This document shows, one piece after another, positions 1 to 6,097 of a stretch of 15,295 nucleotides of DNA; the first letter of the stretch is position 1, and every line of letters starts with the position of its first letter. A program made the translations under genes and the position numbers. The stretch covers positions 1-15,295 of the forward strand of contig CAYLJO010000155.1 of NCBI GenBank assembly GCA_964383905.1, in the 5' to 3' direction. The notes below the pieces were generated by a model that worked only from the letters and a program-made list of their open reading frames with translations, was not told where the DNA came from and did not search any database. This DNA comes from CAYLJO01 sp964383905 (lineage in GTDB: Bacteria; Acidobacteriota; Blastocatellia; Pyrinomonadales; Pyrinomonadaceae).

Positions 1-525
1 GTTCTGCTGTTAACAATGCTTATCTGGGTGTGTGGCTTCGCCGAGTGCTATAAGCCTGTGACGAAGAACCAGCTGCCGACGCGCATACGCACGATCGCCG
101 TGCCGGCGTTTCAGAACAACTCACTGCGCTACAAGGTCGAGTCACGTTTTACCGAGGCGGTCATCAACGAGCTTATCCATCGCGGGCGGGGCCTGCGCGT
201 GCAAAGCGAGCGGCAGGGGGCTGACGCAGTGATTGATGGCGTCATCAAGAGTTTCGGCTTTGGGGGTGTGCTGCTGGATAACCAGGGGCGGGCTCGCATC
301 TTCCAGGTCACAATTGTAGCCGCCGTCACGGTGCGCGACCAGGTGGAAAACCGTGTGCTGTACGATAACCAGAACTACGTCTTTCGCGGAGAATTCGAAT
401 TCGCGAGCGACCCGCGCTCCTTCTTCAACGAGGAAGACCCGGCGGTCCGGCGCATCGCCCGGAGTTTTGCCGAAAGCGTCGTCTCAACGCTCATCAACGG
501 CTTCGGAGTCAACCAGGAGAAATGA
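1..525 (+). CDS. lptE: LptE-like LPS-assembly lipoprotein (5' end outside window)
   Basis: Likely LptE, the outer-membrane lipoprotein that plugs the LptD barrel and helps insert lipopolysaccharide. The reading frame is open from base 1 with no stop, and a hydrophobic run (VLLLTMLIWVCGF) precedes a Cys-Gly-Phe resembling the CGY that follows the lipobox in this family. The first ATG (position 16) therefore probably lies inside the signal peptide and the true start is upstream of the window. The body has the family pattern of a short conserved strand (RIRTIAVPAFQNNSLRYKVE), then TEAVINEL and a later FRGEFEF segment. The lipobox is not canonical (I-W-V-C), so lipidation is inferred. The genes leuS-lptE-holA are often adjacent, which fits holA downstream. 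The stop (TGA 523-525) overlaps an ATG that matches the holA start context, discussed under the 15-bp repeat. Confidence 0.8.
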   Translation, partial: VLLLTMLIWVCGFAECYKPVTKNQLPTRIRTIAVPAFQNNSLRYKVESRFTEAVINELIHRGRGLRVQSERQGADAVIDGVIKSFGFGGVLLDNQGRARIFQVTIVAAVTVRDQVENRVLYDNQNYVFRGEFEFASDPRSFFNEEDPAVRRIARSFAESVVSTLINGFGVNQEK

Positions 526-529
526 GTCT
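515..529 (+). repeat. 15-bp direct repeat, left copy
   Basis: AGGAGAAATGAGTCT occurs here and again, perfectly, at 1593-1607. This copy contains the end of lptE (TGA 523-525) together with a Shine-Dalgarno sequence and ATG identical to those of holA. The match stops abruptly on both sides. Confidence 0.9.
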
Positions 530-647
530 TACCTCATATCTGCTGGCGTTCATAGGCGTTTACCCTAGCACTTTCATGCCATTTCCGTTCAGACGCTCTT
601 GGCCCGGGACACACGTCGAACGAATTCTGCCACTTTCCCACCGTTAA
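522..647 (+). other. 41-codon open frame using the left repeat copy (probably vestigial)
   Basis: An ATG at 522-524, preceded by AGGAGA, starts MSLTSYLLAFIGVYPSTF and runs 41 codons to TAA at 645-647. It shares its first three residues and its ribosome site with holA because it uses the left copy of the 15-bp repeat. The N-terminal half is hydrophobic, so a tiny membrane protein is conceivable. More likely it is a by-product of the insertion that placed foreign DNA behind the old holA start. Confidence 0.2.
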
Positions 648-848
648 GGCTTCAAAACTGGGCTTTGACCCAAAAGTGAATATTGACTCAAAAGTAAATG
701 GGCTAACCCAAAAGTAGGCGGGTTGACCATGAAGTTCGGTCTTTGACAAGTTTGGCGTGTCAGACCGCCTCGAACTGATCATTTATGCCTACTATTACGG
801 CCTAGCCAACCAATTCTCTAGCCGCCCTATGGGCTAAAGGAGAAGGTC
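526..848. other. Gene-free stretch upstream of the PilZ gene
   Basis: Apart from the vestigial frame at 522-647, nothing here looks coding. The notable content is three spaced copies of CAAAAGT (671-677, 689-695, 709-715) and several TTGAC runs, including TTGACA at 743-748. No -10 element sits at a suitable distance from these, so no promoter is called. The Shine-Dalgarno sequence of the PilZ gene (AAAGGAGA) lies at 836-843. Confidence 0.5.
664..716 (+). repeat. Three short direct repeats, core CAAAAGT
   Basis: Three imperfect copies with consensus TTGACYCAAAAGTRAA start near 665, 683 and 703. The CAAAAGT cores are 18 and 20 bases apart, close to two helical turns, so the copies would lie on roughly the same DNA face. 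This spacing suits a protein-binding array upstream of the PilZ gene, but a decayed minisatellite is equally possible. Confidence 0.5.
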
Positions 849-1181
849 ATGAAGCCGAACCTGGCATCCGATGGCGGGATCGAGCGCCGCCGCAAACCAC
901 GGATCTATCAACCGTTCCCGGCCACCCTCCGCGCCCTCGATCAACACGGCCACAGGTTTGAGGCCACCACCACCCTCGATAACCTCAGCGCCGGCGGGTT
1001 CTACCTGCGGCTGACGCGGCCCGTCGAGAAAGGGGCGAAGGTGTCGATTGTCACTCGTCTGTCGACAGGCCCGGCGCAGGGGCCACTCGTGGTGATGCGA
1101 GGCACAGTCGTTCGTACGGAGCCACAGGCCGATGGGAGGTATGGCATCGCGGTGATGATTAAGCAGCGCCGCTTCCTCTAA
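849..1181 (+). CDS. PilZ-domain protein (c-di-GMP binding)
   Basis: A 110-residue stand-alone PilZ domain, expected to bind cyclic di-GMP in the cytoplasm and act on a partner protein. Both ligand-binding signatures are present: RxxxR at R14-R18 (RRKPR), then the N-x-S-x-x-G motif at N45, S47 and G50 (NLSAGG) about 30 residues later. The remainder has the alternating hydrophobic strands of the small beta barrel. A strong AAAGGAGA six bases upstream supports the ATG at 849. No partner domain is fused. The gene lies alone inside the segment that separates lptE from holA, so its output (motility, pili, exopolysaccharide) cannot be inferred from its neighbours. Confidence 0.85.
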   Translation: MKPNLASDGGIERRRKPRIYQPFPATLRALDQHGHRFEATTTLDNLSAGGFYLRLTRPVEKGAKVSIVTRLSTGPAQGPLVVMRGTVVRTEPQADGRYGIAVMIKQRRFL

Positions 1182-1247
1182 ATCTCACAGATCACTCATA
1201 ACCTGACATTTCACCCCACACTGTAGAATAGCCTCTCAGCGATGCGC

Positions 1248-1454
1248 CTACCCATGCGCATAGTCTACTTCCGCCCTCATCGCCTTTAGTCTCGTGTCCT
1301 CCCGCTTAGCCGCCTTGTAGTAGAGAACCGCCGGTCTTGTGTTACGCGGCCGGACCCTGAACGCGGTAGGGTTATTGGTCCTCATGCGAAGCAGCGCCTC
1401 GTAATGAGGGTCGGGGGCCGGCGGCGCGGTCGGCTGTTGGCTTTTGTGTCTCAT
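1248..1454 (-). CDS. Small hypothetical protein
   Basis: A 68-residue basic protein of unknown function. I place the start at the ATG whose complement lies at 1452-1454 (MRHKSQQPTAPPAPDPHYEA), because GGAG sits about ten bases upstream of it; an in-frame ATG at 1491-1493 has no such site. The N-terminus is proline-rich, and the rest is rich in Arg, Lys and Ala with a predicted helix (AAKREDTRLKAMRAEVDYAHG). There are no transmembrane segments, no Cys and no recognised motif. It is the only minus-strand candidate inside the insertion-like segment. The plausible ribosome site and the absence of any competing frame are its main support; it could be spurious. Confidence 0.4.
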   Translation of the reverse strand: MRHKSQQPTAPPAPDPHYEALLRMRTNNPTAFRVRPRNTRPAVLYYKAAKREDTRLKAMRAEVDYAHG

Positions 1455-1592
1455 ATGATTCCCGCTCCGGTTTATGCGGTAAATGTTGAACAATCTCTAT
1501 CAAACCAGACCGCTATTTCTTTGCTTCAAAGGCCGCAACGGTGTTAACTTTCTCGTCGATTTCAATACCTATGAATACCTGCAGGTGATTTG

Positions 1593-1607
1593 AGGAGAAA
1601 TGAGTCT
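1593..1607 (+). repeat. 15-bp direct repeat, right copy
   Basis: Second perfect copy of AGGAGAAATGAGTCT. It supplies the Shine-Dalgarno sequence and the first codons (ATG AGT CT.) of holA, so the repeat gives holA a self-sufficient start after its separation from lptE. Confidence 0.9.
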
Positions 1608-2601
1608 CGTCTCGCGTGAAGACCTTCACCGTGCGCTGAAACAGGGGCGCATCGAGCCGCTCTATCTACTCTTCGGCGTGGAAGACTATTTGCGCGACCA
1701 CGCCGCTCGTGCCATCACCGACGCCGCCTTGCGCGGCGCGAGCCTCCGTGAATTTAACGAAGCAAGCTATAGCTTGACGAGTATGGATGTACAACAGGCG
1801 CTGGCCGCCGCCGAGCAGTTGCCGATGATGTCATCGCGCCGGGTCATACGTATTGCAGATTTTAGCAGGTTGCGGGAGGCAGACGAAGACGCGCTCGTGC
1901 GCTATATCGCACGCCCTGCCGAATCTTCGGTAGTAATCTTTATAGCTGATGACCTGGACAAGCGTCGGAGGCTAAGCAAGATACTGCTTGACGCTTGTGT
2001 GAGCGTCGAGTTTCCTGCGCTTAAGGATGCGGAGCTTGCGGCGTGGGCCAAGTCGCGTCTCAAGGAGTTGAAGACGGAGACGGACGAAAGGACGCTTCAT
2101 CAAATTGTGGCGCTTGTCGGAAGCGATGTGCGGACACTTATTTCCGAACTGGACAAGCTGGCAACAGCGGCGATCGGCTCCGGGCACATCACAATGAAAA
2201 TGGTCGAGTCGCTCGTCGGCCGATCCCGCGAGCTGTCGAATTTCGAGTTGACGGATCACCTGATTGCGCGCAATCGGAAGCGCGCATTGCAGACTTTGCA
2301 GCGTTTGTTGGACGACGGCGTGGAGCCTGTCATGCTCATCGGACTAATCGCCAGCAATTATCACCGCCTCGCCCTCGCCAAAGAATTAATGTCGCGCCAG
2401 GCGTCAAAGGAGGAAGTATTCCGGCTTGTAGGGATGCCGTACGGAAAGCGTCAGGAATTCCTTGAAACCGCACGTCGCAGCGACGCGAGCACACTTGCGC
2501 GCAGCATCGAACGTATCGCCGCCACCGATCTCGCCATCAAGACTTCACAGGCCACACCCCGCCTGCAACTCGAAATGCTCGTTTGCGAGCTTGCCGGTTA
2601 G
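1600..2601 (+). CDS. holA: DNA polymerase III subunit delta
   Basis: The delta subunit of the replicative clamp loader, which opens the beta sliding clamp. At 333 residues it has the usual family length. The N-terminal signature is clear (YLLFGVEDYL, residues 22-31), followed by the degenerate AAA+ fold (VVIFIADDLDKRRRLSK), then PALKDAELAAWAKSRL and the three-helix middle region. The C-terminal collar domain contains ELSNFELTDHLIARNRKRAL and LIGLIASNYHRLALAKEL, both typical. The ATG at 1600 has AGGAG five bases upstream, inside the right copy of the 15-bp repeat. In related genomes it usually follows lptE directly; here about 1.07 kb intervenes. It converges on rpsT, with a shared hairpin between the two genes. 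Confidence 0.93.
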   Translation: MSLVSREDLHRALKQGRIEPLYLLFGVEDYLRDHAARAITDAALRGASLREFNEASYSLTSMDVQQALAAAEQLPMMSSRRVIRIADFSRLREADEDALVRYIARPAESSVVIFIADDLDKRRRLSKILLDACVSVEFPALKDAELAAWAKSRLKELKTETDERTLHQIVALVGSDVRTLISELDKLATAAIGSGHITMKMVESLVGRSRELSNFELTDHLIARNRKRALQTLQRLLDDGVEPVMLIGLIASNYHRLALAKELMSRQASKEEVFRLVGMPYGKRQEFLETARRSDASTLARSIERIAATDLAIKTSQATPRLQLEMLVCELAG

Positions 2602-2651
2602 ATCTTCTCACTGCAGCAATGCCGGATCTGCTGTCAGTCTCCAGGTTATGC

Positions 2652-2686
2652 AAAAAGGCGAGGCGGATCGGATTCCGCCTCGCCTT
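2652..2686 (-). terminator. Rho-independent terminator of rpsT
   Basis: A perfect 13-bp stem (arms 2655-2667 and 2674-2686) with a 6-nt loop. Read on the minus strand, the stem is followed by TTTTT (2652-2656), the standard intrinsic terminator for rpsT. Read on the plus strand, the tract behind the stem is weaker (TTATGAAATTTTTG), so it may also help to stop holA transcription. Confidence 0.9.
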
Positions 2687-2706
2687 ATGAAATTTTTGTG
2701 AGACGC

Positions 2707-2976
2707 TTACTTTGCGCCCAGTTGATTGACGCGTGTTGTGATTTTCGACTTATAGCGCGCCGCCGCGTTGCGATGCAATATGCCCTTCTGGATAGCTTTA
2801 TCAATTACCGAGATGGTTTCAGGCAGTAACGTGTTTAACTGGTCTGCGTTACCCGAAGCAATCGCCGCGCGCGCTTTCTTGATGGAAGTGCGTAAACGGC
2901 CCCGGTTTCTTCGGTTGATCTCGCGGCGCTTCTCGTTCTGGCGCATCCGCTTCTCTGCTGATTTATGATTGGGCAT
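2707..2976 (-). CDS. rpsT: 30S ribosomal protein S20
   Basis: An 89-residue ribosomal protein S20, which binds 16S rRNA early in 30S assembly. The sequence is very basic and begins MPNHKSAEKRMRQNEKRRE, the conserved S20 N-terminus, followed by NRRNRGRLRTSIKKAR and a helical C-terminal half with HRNAAARYKSKI. I choose the ATG at 2974-2976 rather than the in-frame start at 2991, because the family starts at MPNHKSA and GGAGAAAG lies just upstream. The gene is monocistronic, with a consensus promoter about 85 bases upstream (3060-3088) and its own terminator. Its position behind holA on the opposite strand is common. Confidence 0.97.
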   Translation of the reverse strand: MPNHKSAEKRMRQNEKRREINRRNRGRLRTSIKKARAAIASGNADQLNTLLPETISVIDKAIQKGILHRNAAARYKSKITTRVNQLGAK

Positions 2977-3059
2977 AGCTTTCTCCGTCAAAAACTTGAA
3001 TTTTATCTGCTCGCTTTAAACCTGATAGGCAAATTTTTAGCAGCAAGCACAAGCGCAAA

Positions 3060-3088
3060 AGTATAGGTGTCTGGCCGGCACGTGTCAA
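3060..3088 (-). promoter_or_regulatory. Sigma-70-type promoter of rpsT
   Basis: On the minus strand TTGACA (complement of 3083-3088) and TATACT (complement of 3060-3065) are separated by exactly 17 bases. This is a near-perfect housekeeping promoter. It predicts an rpsT leader of roughly 75 bases. Confidence 0.85.
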
Positions 3089-3133
3089 GCGGGGGCGCGT
3101 CCGAAGGGAGGTTTAATGGAAGAATTACTCTCG

Positions 3134-3160
3134 TTGACACCCCCGCGCGCGATGTAGTAG
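3134..3160 (+). promoter_or_regulatory. Possible promoter of the phoH-ybeY operon
   Basis: TTGACA at 3134-3139 is a perfect -35 box. The best -10 candidate, TAGTAG at 3155-3160, is weak and only 15 bases away. The location, divergent from the rpsT promoter and about 105 bases before the phoH start, fits, but the -10 is unconvincing. Confidence 0.4.
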
Positions 3161-3264
3161 CGTCGGACTTGTCAGATATGCCCGAAACATACTCGTGCGC
3201 TCTTCGGCCCGCCTCCGGCGTGGCTCTTTATTTTCAACCGCAGCAAAGGAGACTGCTCTAGCTT

Positions 3265-5520
3265 TTGAAGAAGATCGAACTTCCGGCAAGGGGGATAGAG
3301 ACGCTTTTCGGCGTCCATGACCAGAACATCAAATACCTGGAGTCGCTGCTCGACGTACGCATCAACGCGCGCGGCCAGGACCTGACGGTGGACGGCGACC
3401 CGAAAGATGTCGAGACGGTCGAGCGCATCCTCGAAGATTTTTCAGACCTCTTCACAGAAGGCAAAACCTTCACCGACCGGGAGCTGCGTGAGGCTTTCAC
3501 GCAAATCGCCGAGGATCGCGCCTACAGCCTGCGCGATTACTTCACCAAGGCCCGCTTCAACCCAGCGGGCAAAAAACAGGTCGCGCCCAAATCTGCCACG
3601 CAACGCCGCTACATCGAAGCAATTCAAGGGAAGGACGTGGTCTTCGGTGTCGGGGTCGCCGGTACCGGGAAGTGTATCGCGAGCGACTCGCTCGTGCTAA
3701 CCGGCCGCGGCATGATAGAGATCGGCGCGTTCGGCTCTGGCGTTCAACCAGACCATCAAGTTCCAATAGGGTTGATGGTCTCTGGAATCGATGGCGCGGA
3801 GAGGGCTTCCCATATCTATCATGGCGGCGAGACCGCTACCCTGCGAATTACCACGCGATTCGGGTTCGCCATCGAAGCGACCCCGGAGCACCCGCTATTA
3901 ACGCTCAATAAAGAGGGTGCGCTCAAGTGGCGTCGCGTAGGCGAGCTGCGGGCGGGTGACGTGGTGGGGCTGCAGCGCGGCCAACGGATCTTCGGCGAAT
4001 GCGTAGGTGTTGACTTTAAATACCGCCCGTCCGCCCCGCGGGATCATTCATCGAAGCCGATCAGCTTTCATCGCATAGATGAAGAGTTCGCTTATTTGAT
4101 GGGCGTGCTGACCGGCGACGGCTGTTTGACTTTTCGTAACCGAATCATCCTCTCGTCAGCCGATGCCTCAATCGTCACCGCTTTTTATGCCATGGCGTCG
4201 CGGCTCGGGCTGCACGTCTTCCGCAATGGGATGGAGCGGCCGTTTGATTACGTCATCGCCAGCGCACAGCTTTATCAGCTACTAGAGCATTTAGGCATGT
4301 CCGCGGGCGGAGCGCACACGAAGCCCATTCCGCTTTCGATCCTTTCTGCGCCGGAGAATATTGTCGCCGCGTTCATGCGCGGGTTATTTGATGCAGACGG
4401 GACAGTGGAGAAGCGCGATGGCTTAGTGTCCCTCTCGTCCGTGTCTGAGAGGCTGATCCGCCAGTCGCAGGTCGTTTTACTCAATTTCGGCATCGTCGCG
4501 TCGAAGTCAATTAAGCGCGGGCGCTATCACGGCCAGCCGCACATCTCTCACCTGTTGACCATAGCCGGGGCGGAAGCTGAACGATTCCACGAATTGATCG
4601 GCTTTAACCTTGAACGTAAACGTGCGCGGCGGCAGATCAGGCGGCTCGAACCGAACGTTGACGTTGTGCCTTATATGGGCTCGCATCTTAGCATGGCGAT
4701 GCATGGCACGGTATTCAATCGCGCCGAGCATCAACTCTTCGGGGATTATCGAAGAGAGTACCGCCGGCCGAGCTACGCTAAGCTCACAGAGTTCGTCCGA
4801 TTATTGGACGCCCATGGGGTTCAGAGCGAGAAGACCGCCGCGATGCGTGACCTTCTCGAACGTCATCTGCTATTCGTCGAGGTCGTCGCTATCGAGCCGT
4901 CGCGAGCGCATGTTTATGACCTGACGGTGCCGGGAACTCACTCGTTCGTCGCCAATGGATTCGTCAGCCACAATACTTATTTGGCGGTAGCGATGGCCGT
5001 ACAGGCGCTGATGCAGAAGCAGGTCAACCGCATCGTGCTGGCGCGTCCGGCCGTCGAAGCGGGCGAGAAGCTGGGGTTTCTGCCGGGCGACTTGCAGGAT
5101 AAAGTCGACCCTTATTTGCGGCCGCTCTACGACGCGCTCTTCGATCTAATAGATTATGAGCGGGTGACGCGGTTACTTGAAAAACGGGTGATCGAAGTTG
5201 CGCCGCTCGCTTTCATGCGCGGGAGGACGCTCTCTGACGCATTCATCATTCTCGACGAGGCGCAAAATACGACGAGCGAGCAGATGAAGATGTTTCTGAC
5301 CCGCATCGGCTTCGGCTCCAAAGCAGTGATTACGGGCGACGTCACACAGATTGACCTGCCAACGGGCAAGCGCAGCGGGTTGATCGAAGCCGAGCGCGTG
5401 CTCGCGGGCGTCGAAGGGATCGAGTTTGTCTACTTCACGGAAAAGGATGTCGTGCGCCATCGCCTCGTACAGATGATTATCAAGGCTTACGAGCAACATT
5501 CGGTCAAGAGCAACATTTAA
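3265..5520 (+). CDS. phoH: PhoH-family ATPase (YbeZ type) interrupted by an intein
   Basis: Precursor of 751 residues; removing the intein (137-570) leaves a 317-residue PhoH, the normal length. PhoH/YbeZ is a cytoplasmic P-loop ATPase linked to RNA metabolism that works with YbeY, encoded next. The N-terminal region (VDGDPKDVETVERILEDF) precedes the ATPase core. Walker A is split: GVGVAGTGK ends at K136 and resumes with T571 after the intein. Walker B is FIILDEAQN (660-668), followed by VITGDVTQIDLP and the family C-terminus. The start must be the TTG at 3265, since a stop lies two codons upstream and no better start follows. Its GGAG (3248-3251) is 13 bases away, longer than usual. ATP binding should require splicing. 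Confidence 0.93.
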   Translation: MKKIELPARGIETLFGVHDQNIKYLESLLDVRINARGQDLTVDGDPKDVETVERILEDFSDLFTEGKTFTDRELREAFTQIAEDRAYSLRDYFTKARFNPAGKKQVAPKSATQRRYIEAIQGKDVVFGVGVAGTGKCIASDSLVLTGRGMIEIGAFGSGVQPDHQVPIGLMVSGIDGAERASHIYHGGETATLRITTRFGFAIEATPEHPLLTLNKEGALKWRRVGELRAGDVVGLQRGQRIFGECVGVDFKYRPSAPRDHSSKPISFHRIDEEFAYLMGVLTGDGCLTFRNRIILSSADASIVTAFYAMASRLGLHVFRNGMERPFDYVIASAQLYQLLEHLGMSAGGAHTKPIPLSILSAPENIVAAFMRGLFDADGTVEKRDGLVSLSSVSERLIRQSQVVLLNFGIVASKSIKRGRYHGQPHISHLLTIAGAEAERFHELIGFNLERKRARRQIRRLEPNVDVVPYMGSHLSMAMHGTVFNRAEHQLFGDYRREYRRPSYAKLTEFVRLLDAHGVQSEKTAAMRDLLERHLLFVEVVAIEPSRAHVYDLTVPGTHSFVANGFVSHNTYLAVAMAVQALMQKQVNRIVLARPAVEAGEKLGFLPGDLQDKVDPYLRPLYDALFDLIDYERVTRLLEKRVIEVAPLAFMRGRTLSDAFIILDEAQNTTSEQMKMFLTRIGFGSKAVITGDVTQIDLPTGKRSGLIEAERVLAGVEGIEFVYFTEKDVVRHRLVQMIIKAYEQHSVKSNI
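3673..4974 (+). other. Intein with LAGLIDADG homing endonuclease, in the PhoH Walker A motif
   Basis: A 434-residue in-frame insertion with complete protein-splicing motifs. Block A starts at C137 (CIASDSLVLTGRG); block B has T206-x-x-H209 (TPEHPLLT); block F is VYDLTVPGTHSFVANGF (550-566); block G ends VSHN with H569 and N570. The +1 extein residue is T571, an accepted nucleophile. Between these lie two LAGLIDADG-type helices, YLMGVLTGDGCL (277-288) and FMRGLFDADGTV (370-381), each with its acidic residue, so the endonuclease looks intact. The insertion point is between K and T of GTGKT. No stops, frameshifts or lost catalytic residues are visible, so it should be active in both splicing and homing. 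Confidence 0.96.
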
Positions 5521-5522
5521 CC

Positions 5523-5583
5523 GGTAAATAGTAAACGGTGAAATTTAAAAGACTGTTTGATCCATTTACTATTCACTATTTAC
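5523..5583. repeat. Inverted cluster of degenerate 7-bp units, phoH-ybeY gap
   Basis: The right arm reads in heptads as CCATTTA CTATTCA CTATTTA (5562-5582). The left arm (5523-5542), reverse-complemented, reads CCGTTTA CTATTTA CC. The arms pair into a hairpin, and the right one carries one extra heptad. The right arm ends four bases before the ybeY ATG, where a ribosome site would be expected. Confidence 0.65.
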
Positions 5584-5586
5584 ACC

Positions 5587-6015
5587 ATGATTGAGGTCTT
5601 AAACCGCCAGCGACGCCGGCCCGTTGACTGCCGGCGTTGGCGCAAATTTGCGGAGGCCGCGTTACGTGAGATCGGCGCACCGGGCGGGGAAGGCGCGACC
5701 ATCGTATTCGCCTCCGATCGATCGATGCGAAGTCTGAACCGCCGTTTTCGTGGGCGCGACACGACGACCGATGTGCTCTCTTTCCCGGCCGAGGCGACGG
5801 AGTTCGAAAAGGCTTCGGGCGCGAATCTGGGCGATCTGGTGATTTCAGTCGAACGCGCCGCCCGGCAGGCCGCAGAGCACGGGCTTGATTTCGAAGAAGA
5901 GATGGCGCAACTGATCCTGCACGGCTTGTTGCACCTGTGCGGCTACGATCATGAAACGGATAAAGGCGAAATGAACCGTCTTGAACTCAACCTCCGCCGC
6001 CGTCTTGGCATATAA
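5587..6015 (+). CDS. ybeY: Endoribonuclease YbeY (16S rRNA maturation)
   Basis: A 142-residue YbeY, the metal-dependent RNase acting in 16S rRNA 3'-end maturation and ribosome quality control, usually with PhoH/YbeZ. The zinc-binding signature H-G-x-L-H-L-x-G-Y-D-H is intact (HGLLHLCGYDHE) near the C-terminus, preceded by the family motif TDVLSFP and by NLGDLVIS. I choose the ATG at 5587 (MIEVLNRQRR) because YbeY proteins begin this way; a TTG at 5557 would add ten residues encoded by the repeat. No Shine-Dalgarno sequence precedes this ATG; the inverted heptad repeat lies directly against it. Translation may depend on coupling to phoH or on the local structure. Confidence 0.94.
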   Translation: MIEVLNRQRRRPVDCRRWRKFAEAALREIGAPGGEGATIVFASDRSMRSLNRRFRGRDTTTDVLSFPAEATEFEKASGANLGDLVISVERAARQAAEHGLDFEEEMAQLILHGLLHLCGYDHETDKGEMNRLELNLRRRLGI

Positions 6016-6020
6016 TCTCT

Positions 6021-6085
6021 TATCAATCATCAATCATGAATAGAAGATCACTCTTGTCTATTCGCCATTAACTATTCACGATTGA
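6021..6085. repeat. Inverted cluster of degenerate 7-bp units, ybeY-corC gap
   Basis: The right arm (6058-6085) reads as heptads CTATTCG CCATTAA CTATTCA CGATTGA. The left arm (6021-6043), reverse-complemented, reads CTATTCA TGATTGA TGATTGA. It has the same unit type and inverted arrangement as the repeat after phoH, and occupies nearly the whole ybeY-corC gap. Confidence 0.65.
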
Positions 6086-6097
6086 CGGCTGTTTGGT

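Larger units (their letters stand above)
515..1592. other. Insertion-like 1,078-bp segment splitting lptE and holA
   Basis: The segment lies between two perfect 15-bp direct repeats and carries a PilZ-domain gene on plus and a small orphan gene on minus. Deleting one repeat copy and the intervening DNA gives lptE and holA overlapping by ATGA, with the holA ribosome site inside the lptE end, as is usual for this gene pair. I see no transposase gene and no convincing terminal inverted repeats, so the mechanism is unknown. The segment is inferred to be a later insertion; the repeat itself is directly visible. Confidence 0.55.

Noticed and set aside
1242..1261. ATGCGC/GCGCAT hairpin as a terminator for the PilZ gene
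   Set aside because: It has only six pairs and no T-tract, and part of it codes for the end of the small minus-strand gene.
2977..2991. Upstream in-frame ATG for rpsT adding MTEKA
   Set aside because: S20 begins at MPNHKSA and the ribosome site is positioned for the ATG at 2974-2976.
3067..3261. 64-codon plus-strand frame between rpsT and phoH
   Set aside because: It overlaps the rpsT promoter and the possible phoH promoter, has no family resemblance and an unlikely composition.
5557..5586. TTG start for ybeY giving ten more N-terminal residues
   Set aside because: The extra residues are encoded by the heptad repeat, and the family normally begins at MIEV; the ATG at 5587 was chosen.
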